NCBI RefSeq assembly: GCF_016107685.1
Contig: NZ_JABASY010000001.1
Coordinates: 524,187-588,186 of the forward strand
Origin: Brevibacterium yomogidense
GTDB lineage: Bacteria > Actinomycetota > Actinomycetes > Actinomycetales > Brevibacteriaceae
Length of the DNA stretch: 64,000 nt
Reading direction: 5' to 3'
The translations under genes were made by a program, and so were the position numbers. Positions 39,190-48,735 of the stretch are shown here, piece after piece. How positions within the stretch are numbered: the first letter of the stretch is position 1; each line of letters opens with the position of its first letter. Below the pieces are notes generated by a model. That model was not told where the DNA came from. It saw only the letters and a program-made list of their open reading frames with translations, and searched no databases.

Positions 39190-40742
39190 CCACCACCCGC
39201 CCCCTTCTCACGACCGTCCCTCCCGCCGCCGAGGCGGTGCCCGCCACCCGGGTCGCGGTCACCTGGACGCCGGAGGATGCCACGAAAGGCGGGGGTGAGG
39301 ACTCCGTGGTGGCTCCGACCCGCGGCCCAGGCTTTCCCGCCGCCGAGGCCGAGGCCAGCCCTGCGTCCCGGCCCGGCACTGCGTTCCAGCTCGGCCCCGA
39401 GTCCCGGTCCGGCACAGCCCCGCCCCGTGTCGCAGCGGCGGCGACGAGGGGTGCGGGACCGGCGCCTCGGCCGCGGTCCGGGATGCAGGTGTCGCGGCCC
39501 AGGCGGTACCCGCCGATCAAGCGGGCGGTCGACGCGGTGGTGGCGGGTACGGCGCTGGTCGTGCTCGCGCCGGTGATCGGTGCCGTGTGGGCGGCCGTGC
39601 GGGTGCGCCTGGGGAAACCGGCGTTCTTCTTCCAGGAGCGGGTGACGGTGGGCGGGCGCAGGTTCCGGCTGCGGAAGTTCCGCACGATGCTGCCCGTCGA
39701 CCCGGACCGCGGGTGGGTGACGGACGACGACCGCCTCACGCCGTTCGGGACGTGGCTGCGGGCCTCGAGCCTCGACGAGCTGCCGAGCCTCTGGAACATC
39801 CTCGTGGGCGACATGAGCATCGTCGGCCCCCGTCCGCTTCCCACCCGGTACCTGTCGATCTACAGCCCCGCCCAGCTGGGGCGGCATGCGGTGCGGGCCG
39901 GTCTGACCGGGCTCGCGCAGGTGAGCGGGCGCAACAACGTGCCGTGGGACGAGCGGTTCGACCTGGACCTGCGGTACGTCCGGCTCATGGGGCCGCTGCT
40001 CGACCTCACGATCGTGGCCCGCACCGTGCGCACGGTGCTGAGCGGTGACGGGGTCGCGGAAGGGGACCTTGCGACGTCGACGGAGTTCCCCGGTCCGCTG
40101 AGGACCCCGAGGCTGCGGTTCGTCCCCAGCGCGGACGCTCGGGGATGCGGGTCGGGTCGGAGCAGCCCGGCAGGCGCGACCGGCGCGGAGGCCGTGCACG
40201 GTGGTGGGCCGGACGGCGGAGCACATCCCGGCAGTGAGGTCGCCGGCCTGTTCTGGGAGGCGCGCACACCGGAGGACACCAGGGTCGCCACCTGCGGTCT
40301 CGTCCCGCAGACGGGAGCCGGCATGGGGGCAGGAGCCGGTCCGGAGGAGGTCCTCGCGGACCTCACCGTCACCGGGTTCGACCGCACCACCGGCCCCGAC
40401 ATGGCTGAGGACGTCGCGATGCTCCTGGTGAACCGGGCGCGGGCGGCGGACTGCACGCACGCCCGCATCGCGCTCGGCCCCGAGGATGCGGGCCTGCGGA
40501 GCGCATTCCTCGCGCTGGGCTTCGAACCCACTGTCAGCTCCGACGGTCCCTGTGCTGGGCCTGCCGATCACTCCTATGCGGGACCCGCTGATCCCGCCGG
40601 TGCCGGGCGTGCTGACCACACCGATGCGGGACCAGCCGACTACGCCGGTGCCGGGCCTGCTGACCACCGCACCGACCCCTCACTCCTCACGGCAGACATC
40701 CGCTGCCTGGACGACCCCCTCACCGCAGGAGCAGGACGATGA
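39186..40742 (+). CDS. Initiating sugar-1-phosphate transferase (PglC-like) with degenerate GNAT-like C-terminal domain
   Basis: A 518-aa protein. After a low-complexity N-terminus of about 110 residues comes a monotopic phosphoglycosyl transferase: YPPIKRAVDAVVAGTALVVLAPV (re-entrant helix), FFFQERVTVGGRRFRLRKFRTM, the catalytic Asp-Glu in SSLDELPSLWNILVGDMSIVGPRPLP, and AGLTGLAQVSGRN. Residues about 360-465 look like part of a GNAT fold (ATCGLVPQ, ALLVNRARAADCTHARIALGP, LRSAFLALGFEPT) but the acetyl-CoA loop is not clear. A repeat tail of AGPADH-like units ends the protein. It would load the first sugar phosphate onto undecaprenyl phosphate. ATGA overlaps occur at both ends. Confidence 0.85.
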   Translation: MTTTRPLLTTVPPAAEAVPATRVAVTWTPEDATKGGGEDSVVAPTRGPGFPAAEAEASPASRPGTAFQLGPESRSGTAPPRVAAAATRGAGPAPRPRSGMQVSRPRRYPPIKRAVDAVVAGTALVVLAPVIGAVWAAVRVRLGKPAFFFQERVTVGGRRFRLRKFRTMLPVDPDRGWVTDDDRLTPFGTWLRASSLDELPSLWNILVGDMSIVGPRPLPTRYLSIYSPAQLGRHAVRAGLTGLAQVSGRNNVPWDERFDLDLRYVRLMGPLLDLTIVARTVRTVLSGDGVAEGDLATSTEFPGPLRTPRLRFVPSADARGCGSGRSSPAGATGAEAVHGGGPDGGAHPGSEVAGLFWEARTPEDTRVATCGLVPQTGAGMGAGAGPEEVLADLTVTGFDRTTGPDMAEDVAMLLVNRARAADCTHARIALGPEDAGLRSAFLALGFEPTVSSDGPCAGPADHSYAGPADPAGAGRADHTDAGPADYAGAGPADHRTDPSLLTADIRCLDDPLTAGAGR

Positions 40743-42088
40743 ATCCCCTGACCGCAGAAACCACCACGGCCACGGCCACGACCACAGGCACGACCACGGC
40801 CACGACCACAGCCACGACCGCGACCGCGGTGGGCCCGACCTCCGAGCCACCGTCCCGCACCACCGATCGTCCGGCCCGGAACGCCCCACTCCACCCCCAG
40901 CCCCCCACGCACCCGCTGACCCCGGTTCTCCTGTCGGCCCCGGACGTGGGTCCGCTGGAGGAGGAGTACGTCCTCGCGGCGATGCGGGGCGGCTGGATCG
41001 CACCGGCCGGTCCGGACCTCGACGCATTCGAAGCGGAGGTCGCCGACCGGGTGGGCGTCGATCACGCGGTCGGTCTGGCCTCGGGGACGGCGGCACTGCA
41101 CCTGGGCCTCCTGGGGCTGGGGGTGCGTCCCGGCGACGTGGTCGTCACCTCGACATTCACGTTCGCCGCGACCGTCAACGCGATCATGTACTGCGGGGCC
41201 CGCCCGGTGTTCGTCGACTGCGACCCCGCGACGGGCAACATGGACCCGACGATCCTCTGCCACACCCTGCGGGACCTCGAGGAGGAGTGGGAGCACGTGG
41301 GCGCCGTGGTCCCCGTGGACCTCTTCGGGAAGGCCGCCGACTACAGCCGGCTCGTCCCGATCGCCCAGCACCACGGCGTCCCGATCCTCGCCGACGCAGC
41401 GGAATCGCTGGGCGCGACACACGCCGGCCGTGCCGCTGGGGCGTGGGGTGAGGCCGCCGCGATCTCCTTCAACGGCAACAAGATCATGACGACCTCCGGC
41501 GGGGGGATGCTGCTGACGGACGACGGGGACGTGGCGGCCAGGGCCCGGCACCTGTCGACCCAGGCGCGCGAACCGGTCGCCCACTACGAGCACCGGGACA
41601 TCGGCTACAACTACCGGCTCAGCAACCTGCTCGCCGCGCTGGGCCGCGCCCAGCTGCTGCGGCTGGACGAGATGATCGCCCGTCGCCACGCGATCCGCCG
41701 CCGGTACCAGGAGCTGTTCGCCGAGGTTCCGGGCACCCGCATCCTGGGCGCCGCCGCTGCCAGCGGTGTCGCCGACGGGACTCCCGGTGCCGACTCCCAC
41801 GACAACGCGTGGCTCGCCCCGCTCGTCGTCGACCCGGACGTGACCGGGTGGGACGCGCACGAACTGGGTGCGTGGCTGGCACGGACCGCCATCGAGACCC
41901 GCCCCCTGTGGAAGCCGATGCACCTGCAGCCGGTGTTCGCCCACGCGAGGGCGGAACTCACCGGCGCAGCGGAGTCCCTCTTCGGCCACGGGATCGCACT
42001 GCCCAGCGGTTCCGCGCTCACCGACGACGACGTGACCCGCGTGTGCGAGGGGATCCAGGGTTTCCTCCGCGTCCGGACACGCAGCTGA
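40739..42088 (+). CDS. DegT/DnrJ/EryC1/StrS-family nucleotide-sugar aminotransferase (PglE-like)
   Basis: A 449-aa PLP enzyme whose first about 60 residues are a T/A-rich extension; the catalytic part starts LLSAPDVGPLEEEYVLAAMRGGW. The family marks are VGLASGTAALHLGLL, TSTFTFAATVNAIMYCGARPVFVDCD, DAAESLGAT, the PLP lysine in SFNGNKIMTTSGGGM, and HRDIGYNYRLSNLLAALG. This sub-pattern fits aminotransferases acting on UDP-4-keto sugars. With the dehydratase and PglC-like transferase it completes a bacillosamine-type route. The gap to the next gene is 137 nt. Confidence 0.9.
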   Translation: MNPLTAETTTATATTTGTTTATTTATTATAVGPTSEPPSRTTDRPARNAPLHPQPPTHPLTPVLLSAPDVGPLEEEYVLAAMRGGWIAPAGPDLDAFEAEVADRVGVDHAVGLASGTAALHLGLLGLGVRPGDVVVTSTFTFAATVNAIMYCGARPVFVDCDPATGNMDPTILCHTLRDLEEEWEHVGAVVPVDLFGKAADYSRLVPIAQHHGVPILADAAESLGATHAGRAAGAWGEAAAISFNGNKIMTTSGGGMLLTDDGDVAARARHLSTQAREPVAHYEHRDIGYNYRLSNLLAALGRAQLLRLDEMIARRHAIRRRYQELFAEVPGTRILGAAAASGVADGTPGADSHDNAWLAPLVVDPDVTGWDAHELGAWLARTAIETRPLWKPMHLQPVFAHARAELTGAAESLFGHGIALPSGSALTDDDVTRVCEGIQGFLRVRTRS

Positions 42089-42225
42089 TACGCGGTGAGG
42101 ACTGTTCGGTTCCCGACCAGGGCGAGTATGGTGGGGCTCACAGGAGATCCTGCCGGCCCTGGAATCAGGGCAACTGTTCGGATGCCGTAGGTGTGGCTGG
42201 GCAGGTACGGCGGAATCGGGTCGAT

Positions 42226-45201
42226 ATGCGTCAGAGGGACGACCACCAGGAGGACGGCGGATTCGCAGAGGAGCAGCGTCGCGTGCTGGCGCCGCTGCGG
42301 TTGCAGGCGCCGCGGGTCTCCCGGCCTTCACTCCTGCGCAGACTCGACCGCCTCACACCCCTCATGCGGGTGAGCGCACTGCCGGGGAGCGGTCGCACGA
42401 CGCTGCTGGCGGACTGGGCGCTGCATCGCATGGAGCAGGGCGACCACGTGTTGTGGGTGAGCGCGCACCGGGGCCTCGATTCCTACGAGGCGTTCAACGC
42501 GCACCTCGCACAGATCGCGCGTCACGTCGTTCCCGCCGGCGCCACGGATGTGCTTCCGCTCATCTGCGACGCACACCCGCAGAGCCGGGTCATCGTCGTC
42601 GTCGACGACGGCCACCTGCTCCGGGACGCGCAGCTGCGGGCCCGGCTGGTGGACCTCTGCCGCCGCATCCCCACCCTGCACATGGTCGGGGCCTCGGACG
42701 ATGTCGCGCCCCTGCCGCCGGACACGGACGGCACCCACCTGCCCGTCACCGTCGTCACCGGCCGCGACCTCATGATCACGGCCGCCGAGGCCCCCGCCTT
42801 CGCCCGCGCATGGGACCTCCCGCTGACCGAGGAGGACGCGGGCCCCTGCATCGAGGCGACAGGGGGGTGGCTGGGCCTCCTGCGCGAAGTGCTCGACGCC
42901 CGCCATGGTGCGATGACCCGTGCGTCGGCGGACTCCTCGTCCGCTGACCGGGTCGCCCCTGCCCGGGTCACCGCCGCCCGGATCCCGCCGGTCGTGTCGT
43001 CCGCGGTGCGCCGGTTCCGGGCGACGCTTCCGTCCTCCGAATCCACGGCCGCCCTGTTCTCCGCCGCCGGTGCCGCCGCGCAGCTGGGGTCCGTGACCCA
43101 CGGGCTGCTCGAGCACCTCGAGCGGACACGTCCGGAGATCTGGCAGGAGATCGGGGCGGACAGACACACCCCCGTCGCCGAGGTGCTGGTCGACTCCGGT
43201 CTGCTCCGCACCCTCCCGGATCCCACCGAAGGTAAGGACGCGGACGCGCAGCGGGCGGAGACGGACCTGGGCGTGCTGATCGGTGTCGGCCCGCATGACA
43301 GCGGGCGGAGCCGACAGGAGGACTTCCTCACCGTCCCGTCCGTCCTGCGCGCTGCGCTCGCCCACGAGTTCGCGTCCACCCATCCGGTGCGCAGCCGGCA
43401 GCTCCACGACACGGCCGCCGCCTACTTCGAGGACACGGGGTGCCCGAAGAACGTCATCCGCAGCGCCCTCCACGCGCGGCGGGCACACGACTGGGCGCGG
43501 CTCGCCCGCCTGGCGGCGAGCCACGGCTGGTGGCTGGGTGCGCGGTACGGGAAGGAGATGGTCGACGCGTACGGGGGCATTCCGGACGACGCGGCCCGCA
43601 CGCGCCCGGTGCTGCACATGACGCGGGCGCTGGCGCTCGCCCTGCAGCCCGCGACGATCGAGCCGGACCCGCGGTCGCCGATGGTGCAGCGGGTGTTCGC
43701 GCGTGCGGCGGATTCGCCGGTGCAGCACGCGCTGGCGGCCTCCGACCCGGACGAGCGCGCCTTCCTCATCGTCGCGATGGTCAACGCGCTGCGCCAGCGC
43801 GGGGAAGCGGAGAGGGCCCTGCGGATGAGTGAGGAGCTGAGGCCCTCGCTCACCCCGCGCTGGGACGAGGTGAGTGCCCTCAACCGTGCGTTCTTCTACC
43901 TGCAGGCGGGGCTCGCGGCGATGGATGCGGGCGACCTGCCGCGTGCGGTCCGCCGCTTCACTCGCTCCTACGAGGAGAGCACCGGGCTGCAGGCGCAGTT
44001 CGTCGCCTGCTCCGCCGCAGGGCACATCGCTCTCATCCTCGCGTTCGAGGGCAGGCCCGCTGCCGCCCTGCGGTGGGCGGAGCGCGCCGAGGACGGTGCG
44101 GCGGACGAACCGTGGATGCAGCGGGTCGTGAGCACTCCCGTCCTCCTCGCGCACGCACACGTCGCGCTCGACGAATCCGACATCGGCAGAGCGCGCGCAC
44201 TGCTGCACAGGGCCGGTCCGCTCACCGCGGTCGTGGAGGCGTGGCCGCTGCTCATCGACGTGCACGCGCGGCTGGGACTCGCGACCGGCACCGCTGTGTC
44301 CACCCTCGACGCGATCGAGCACGCCGCACAGACCCGCCTGGCCGGCAGACTGCCGGGAGTGCTCGCGACCGCGCTCGTCACCCGTGCCCGCTGCGCCCTG
44401 CTCATCGCCGACGGCGAACTCACACGGGCGAAGCGACTCATCGACCGGACGCTCAGCGCAGGAACCGACGCCGGGGCCGCCGACGGACATGAGGTGGGGG
44501 CCTCCCCAGAGCCGGCCCCGGCGGTCGGATCCGGGAGCGAGCCGCGATCCGGGGCCGGCGGCGGTGAGGCGACCGGGGCCTCGGGCGCCTCACCGGGCGT
44601 GGCCGAGGACGGGACCGGCCGGGCCGAGGTGCCGGCGCTGGTGAGGGGCATGCTGTCGATCGTCGAGGCCCGGGTGTGGCTGGTCGCGGGCCGGTACGCG
44701 CAGGCGCGGCACGTGGTGGGCGCGTCGTTGGCACGGGCACCCACGCGCCGGCAGGTGCTCGACATGCTCGTCGTCGACGCGGCAGCCGCCCTTGCGCTGG
44801 GGCAGCGACAGGACGCGGCCCGCAGCATCCGCCGTGTCGTGACGATGACCCCACCCGACGAACTCGCCGCGACGATGCGGGCGATCGACCCGGACACGCG
44901 ACGCGACCTCCTGGCGCTGGTGGACGGACCCCGCGGGGAGGCCCTCCCGGGACCCGACGACCAGCTCTACACCGACTCCGCCATGTACCCCGCGAGCGCT
45001 CCCCTCATCGAGCTCACGGAGCGGGAGGCGTCCGTGCTGCGCGGCCTCGCGGACGGAGCGTCGCTCGCACAGATCGCCCGCAGCGACGTCCTCTCCGTCA
45101 ACACCGTGAAGAAGCAGGCGGTGAGCCTGTACCGGAAGCTCGGCGCGGACAACCGGGCGGACGCGCTGCGGACCGCCTACGAACAGGGACTCCTGGGTTG
45201 A
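42226..45201 (+). CDS. Large ATP-binding LuxR-family regulator (LAL/MalT-like) 2
   Basis: A 991-aa STAND/LAL protein embedded in the glycan locus. A P-loop VSALPGSGRTTLL is at residues about 47-59, with Thr-Thr after Arg in place of the usual Lys. VIVVVDDGHLLRD is the Walker B-like strand. Helical repeats fill the centre, a G/A/E/P-rich linker lies at about 745-805, and the LuxR helix-turn-helix is at about 928-988 (LTEREASVLRGLADGASLAQIARSDVLSVNTVKKQAVSLYRKLGADNRADALRTAYEQG). The missing P-loop lysine would weaken ATP binding. ATG 42226 is used; upstream in-frame sequence is the aminotransferase in another frame. Confidence 0.85.
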   Translation: MRQRDDHQEDGGFAEEQRRVLAPLRLQAPRVSRPSLLRRLDRLTPLMRVSALPGSGRTTLLADWALHRMEQGDHVLWVSAHRGLDSYEAFNAHLAQIARHVVPAGATDVLPLICDAHPQSRVIVVVDDGHLLRDAQLRARLVDLCRRIPTLHMVGASDDVAPLPPDTDGTHLPVTVVTGRDLMITAAEAPAFARAWDLPLTEEDAGPCIEATGGWLGLLREVLDARHGAMTRASADSSSADRVAPARVTAARIPPVVSSAVRRFRATLPSSESTAALFSAAGAAAQLGSVTHGLLEHLERTRPEIWQEIGADRHTPVAEVLVDSGLLRTLPDPTEGKDADAQRAETDLGVLIGVGPHDSGRSRQEDFLTVPSVLRAALAHEFASTHPVRSRQLHDTAAAYFEDTGCPKNVIRSALHARRAHDWARLARLAASHGWWLGARYGKEMVDAYGGIPDDAARTRPVLHMTRALALALQPATIEPDPRSPMVQRVFARAADSPVQHALAASDPDERAFLIVAMVNALRQRGEAERALRMSEELRPSLTPRWDEVSALNRAFFYLQAGLAAMDAGDLPRAVRRFTRSYEESTGLQAQFVACSAAGHIALILAFEGRPAAALRWAERAEDGAADEPWMQRVVSTPVLLAHAHVALDESDIGRARALLHRAGPLTAVVEAWPLLIDVHARLGLATGTAVSTLDAIEHAAQTRLAGRLPGVLATALVTRARCALLIADGELTRAKRLIDRTLSAGTDAGAADGHEVGASPEPAPAVGSGSEPRSGAGGGEATGASGASPGVAEDGTGRAEVPALVRGMLSIVEARVWLVAGRYAQARHVVGASLARAPTRRQVLDMLVVDAAAALALGQRQDAARSIRRVVTMTPPDELAATMRAIDPDTRRDLLALVDGPRGEALPGPDDQLYTDSAMYPASAPLIELTEREASVLRGLADGASLAQIARSDVLSVNTVKKQAVSLYRKLGADNRADALRTAYEQGLLG

Positions 45202-45462
45202 GCTGCGGGAGTGGCCTCTTGGACTGAGCCTCTTGGGCTGAGCCTCTTGGGCTGGGCTGCGAGCGGGGTCTGCCGGGCTGAGGTGCGGGTCGCCGCAGGG
45301 CGGTGCGGGATGCCGCGCGAGGTCCCGCACGCCCGGTCATCCGCGCCCCGCGCGTGCCTAGCATCGACCTCACGCTCCCGGCTCGTCCTCGACCGCCGGC
45401 CTCATCCGAGGCCGCCTCACGAGACGCACGGGCCCTCGACGGAGCCTGTGAGGAGATCGGAC

Positions 45463-48400
45463 ATGGAGAGCAGCGCGGGTGCGTCGAGGGCGCGCCGGTT
45501 CGCTCCCCTGCGGGCGGACGGACACGACGCGGACTTCATGACGCGGGTCGATGAGGACCCCCGTCGTGAGGCCGGCGCGCGTCGCCGCGGCCGCAGGTCG
45601 CGCGGATCACGTCGCCTGCTGACGTCCCGCCCCGATGGGACGTCTCACGCGGGTGTGACCTCTCGTGCGGGTGCTCGCCCGGCGGCCGGCGCGGGAACCG
45701 TGGGGTCCGCGTCCGCAGCGGCGAACCCCATGTACCGGGTCGCCGCACTGCTGGTGAGCGCCAGCGGCATCCGGTACGCCGGCCAGCTGGTGCTCCTCGT
45801 CCTCATCGCCCGCGCCGCCGGTGCGACCGGGGTCGGCACGTACACCGTCGCGCTCGCCGTCTGCGCGCCCGTGTTCATCATCGCCGGATTCGGGATCCGC
45901 ACCGTCCGACTCACACTGCGCCGCGACGTCCCGACCCGCTCCTACGAGCGTTTCCTCCTCACCTCTCTCGTCTGCGCGTGCGCGCTGGTCACCCTCATCG
46001 GGCTGTTCCTCCCCGCGAAGATCGGGATCGTCGTCCTCCTCATCGCGATCCTCCGGATCGGTGAGACGTTCATGGAGCTCTACGGGGCGATGCTGCAGCG
46101 CGGCGGACGTCCCGGCGCGATCGTCGTCGTCATCGGCACGGGCACATCCCTGCAGGTCGCGTCCGTCGCCTTCGTCTTCGCGGTGGGCGGTGGACTCGTC
46201 GCCGCACTCGCCGCGTCCGCCGCCGCCTACCTCCTGGTGCTCGTCCTCGCGACCCGCCCGCTGGCACTTGCCGCGACGACAGAGGACGGCACATCGGCCC
46301 GGCGGGCGTCAGCCGGGGGCGCTGCCCCCAGGGCTCGCACAGGTGCCGCCACCGGGTCGACCACTGCCGCCGGTACCGCCGGGGCCGCCACCGGGGCCAC
46401 CGGGGACTGGCGTGTGCTCTTCGCCGCCGGCCTGCCCACGGGCATCGCGATCGGCATGATCACGCTCCTGTCCACCGTCCCCCAGTACCTGCTGGGATGG
46501 GTGGGCGGAGTCGCGGACGCGGGACGGTTCGCGGTCCTCCTCTACGTCGTCGTCGCCGTCGAAGTGCTCCTCCACGCGCTCGCCCAATCGTGGATCCCGC
46601 AGGCCCGCCGTCTGCTCGACCGCACGCAGCTCACCCCCGCCGCGGTCGCGAGGACCGCACTGCGGTGGACGTTCCTCACCGGTGTGCCGGGGCTCACGGG
46701 GCTCGCCGCTGCGGCATTCCTGCTGCCCCGCGTGCTGGGCCCGGAGTTCGCGATCACACCCGCTCTTGCCGTCCCGCTGGCCGTCACGGTCCTGCTGGTG
46801 CCGGCGTCCTTCGCGGCTGACACCGCGGTCGTCGTCCGCAACCGCTACGCGCTGTCGCTCACCGTGAGCGTCACCGCGCTCGTCATCGGCACGGCCGTCG
46901 GGGCGGTGCTGGTCGCCCTGGGGCTCTTCGATCTGCCCGCGGCGTTGTGGACGTTCGCGGTGACGATGGCCGTGCGCGCCGCCGCCGGCTTCGCGGCCGT
47001 CACTCTGTCCTCGGACCCTCGCTGGGCCGACCGGGGCGGTCGCCGCCGCCGGAGCTCACGGGGAAGTGGCCGGAACCCACGGGGGACCGGCCAGACCCCA
47101 CGGGGGAGGGACCGGAGCCCATGGGGGCGCGGCTGGCGACGGTGGGGACGCGGACCGGGCCGTCCGCGTGGCCGCCTTCCGTCGCCCGGCGAGCGCGCCT
47201 CGCCCGGAACGGTGTCGCGCTCCTGGATGCCGTGGTGGTCACGTCGCCCGGTGTTCCCCGGGGGCACGCGACTCGCGGTGTCCCGCTACTGGCCCGTCCT
47301 GCCGATCGGCGTCGCAGCGGTCGCGCTCGTGGCCGCGGGCCCCCGGTGGGTGTTCGCGACGACGGCCGCCGTGCTGCTGATCCTCCTGCTCACCGTGCTG
47401 CGCGTGGGAGTCCCCCAGCTGCTGGTGATGACGGTGCCGCTCGCCTTCTACGTGACGGCCGGCGGGATGCTCGTGAACCTCGCGGTGAGCGACGTGCTCC
47501 TCCTGCTGCTCCTCGTCCGGGTCCTCGTCGACCCCGACTGCGTCCGCGCCGCGGCCCACGTGTCCGGCCCGGTGCGGGCCGCGCTCTGCGTGCTCGCGCT
47601 GCTGCTGGCCCTCACCGCTGGCACCATCCTCGTCCGCAGCAGCCTGGGCGCACCCGCGGAGTGGACGGCGTTCGCCGCGGACGCCGTCAAGCTCGTCGTC
47701 GTCATCGGCTACTTCGTCATCTGCGCCGCCGTGTTCCGCGACCTCCTGCTGCGCCGCGACTACCGCTTCCTCACGGTGTGGGCGTTCACGGCGGCAGTCG
47801 TGGGCGCACTGGGAACCGTCGGCGCGATCCTCTTCGCGCAGGGGCGTCCCACGGACCTCACGATGGACTTCCGGGCGACCGGCACGTTCGAGGACCCCAA
47901 CGCGTTCGCCACCTACCTCATCATGTCCATCCCGCTGGTTCTGCTCGCCCGCCACGTCACGGGGAAGAGCCTGCTGAGCTGGCACCAGGTGCCGATCCTC
48001 GCGGGAATCGTCGCGTCGTTCTCCCGCGGGGCGCTGGTGGGGCTCGCCGCGGTGCTCGTCGTCCTCTGCGTCTTCGCGTTCCGCGACCCCGCGCTGCGGG
48101 CCCTGCGGATCGTCGCGATCCTCGCGGTGGGTGCCGCAGCCCTCTTCATCCTCGACGGGGCCGTCAGCAGCGCGTTCGAGGGCAGCCGTGGCGTGAGCTT
48201 CGACGAGGACGTCCGCTTCCGCCTCTGGGCCGCCGCGATCGACGTCTGGCTCCACGCCCCGATCGTCGGGGTGGGACTGGGCCAGTTCGTCGTGAGCTCC
48301 GAGGACCTCCTGGGCTCCGCGGGCGGGGTGCTCGCCCACAACACGTACCTGTCGGTGCTCGCGGAAGGCGGCATCGTCGGCTCCGCCCTCTACGCCGCGC

Positions 48401-48735
48401 TGCCGGCGCTCGCGGTCGTCGGCCTGCTGCGTCGCGGCGACACGATCGCCCGGCTGCTCCTGTCCTCCGGGGTGGGGATCGCGGTGATGGCCGTGAGTCT
48501 CAACCTCCAGAACTTCCGCCCCATCTGGCTCTTCATCGCCCTGGCGGTCGCCTGGACCGTCACCCCGCGCGACGACGAGCCTCCCTCCGCCCCGCCCAGC
48601 GCGCAACGGCTCAGCGCACACCCACCCGCCACCCACCCACGCAGAGCTGGTCCGCTCCGAGCAGGCTCGACCACCACCCACCCGCTCGTCCATCCGACCG
48701 CCACACCCTCACGAACGGAACGATCATGGAACTGA
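45463..48735 (+). CDS. Single ORF joining a Wzx-like flippase and a Wzy/O-antigen-ligase-like polymerase
   Basis: A 1090-aa polytopic protein from ATG 45463 (RBS GAGGAG). A charged N-terminus of about 89 residues precedes a Wzx/MATE-like domain (residues about 90-520: MYRVAALLVSASGIRYAGQLVLLVLIARAAG, YTVALAVCAPVFIIAGFGIRTVRLTLRR, WRVLFAAGLPTGIAIGMITLLSTVPQYLLG). An Arg/Gly-rich linker of about 80 residues (47036-47280) follows. A Wzy_C-like domain comes next (FEDPNAFATYLIMSIPL, VASFSRGALVGLAAVLVV, GVGLGQFVVSSEDLLGSAGGVLAHNTYLSVLAEGG). An S/P/H-rich tail ends it. Flippase and polymerase are normally separate genes. A frameshift in the GC-rich linker or a true fusion are both possible. It overlaps the kinase gene by 10 nt. 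Confidence 0.8.
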   Translation: MESSAGASRARRFAPLRADGHDADFMTRVDEDPRREAGARRRGRRSRGSRRLLTSRPDGTSHAGVTSRAGARPAAGAGTVGSASAAANPMYRVAALLVSASGIRYAGQLVLLVLIARAAGATGVGTYTVALAVCAPVFIIAGFGIRTVRLTLRRDVPTRSYERFLLTSLVCACALVTLIGLFLPAKIGIVVLLIAILRIGETFMELYGAMLQRGGRPGAIVVVIGTGTSLQVASVAFVFAVGGGLVAALAASAAAYLLVLVLATRPLALAATTEDGTSARRASAGGAAPRARTGAATGSTTAAGTAGAATGATGDWRVLFAAGLPTGIAIGMITLLSTVPQYLLGWVGGVADAGRFAVLLYVVVAVEVLLHALAQSWIPQARRLLDRTQLTPAAVARTALRWTFLTGVPGLTGLAAAAFLLPRVLGPEFAITPALAVPLAVTVLLVPASFAADTAVVVRNRYALSLTVSVTALVIGTAVGAVLVALGLFDLPAALWTFAVTMAVRAAAGFAAVTLSSDPRWADRGGRRRRSSRGSGRNPRGTGQTPRGRDRSPWGRGWRRWGRGPGRPRGRLPSPGERASPGTVSRSWMPWWSRRPVFPGGTRLAVSRYWPVLPIGVAAVALVAAGPRWVFATTAAVLLILLLTVLRVGVPQLLVMTVPLAFYVTAGGMLVNLAVSDVLLLLLLVRVLVDPDCVRAAAHVSGPVRAALCVLALLLALTAGTILVRSSLGAPAEWTAFAADAVKLVVVIGYFVICAAVFRDLLLRRDYRFLTVWAFTAAVVGALGTVGAILFAQGRPTDLTMDFRATGTFEDPNAFATYLIMSIPLVLLARHVTGKSLLSWHQVPILAGIVASFSRGALVGLAAVLVVLCVFAFRDPALRALRIVAILAVGAAALFILDGAVSSAFEGSRGVSFDEDVRFRLWAAAIDVWLHAPIVGVGLGQFVVSSEDLLGSAGGVLAHNTYLSVLAEGGIVGSALYAALPALAVVGLLRRGDTIARLLLSSGVGIAVMAVSLNLQNFRPIWLFIALAVAWTVTPRDDEPPSAPPSAQRLSAHPPATHPRRAGPLRAGSTTTHPLVHPTATPSRTERSWN

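Noticed and set aside
41809-42225. Upstream extension of LAL regulator 2
   Set aside because: Reads the aminotransferase gene out of frame; the protein's own start at 42226 is sufficient.
46947-48725. Upstream extension of the Wzc frame through the Wzy region
   Set aside because: Wzy membrane segments are read in the other frame, and ATG 48726 gives a complete Wzz/BY-kinase. Only 47000-47290 of this frame remains worth checking for a frameshift.
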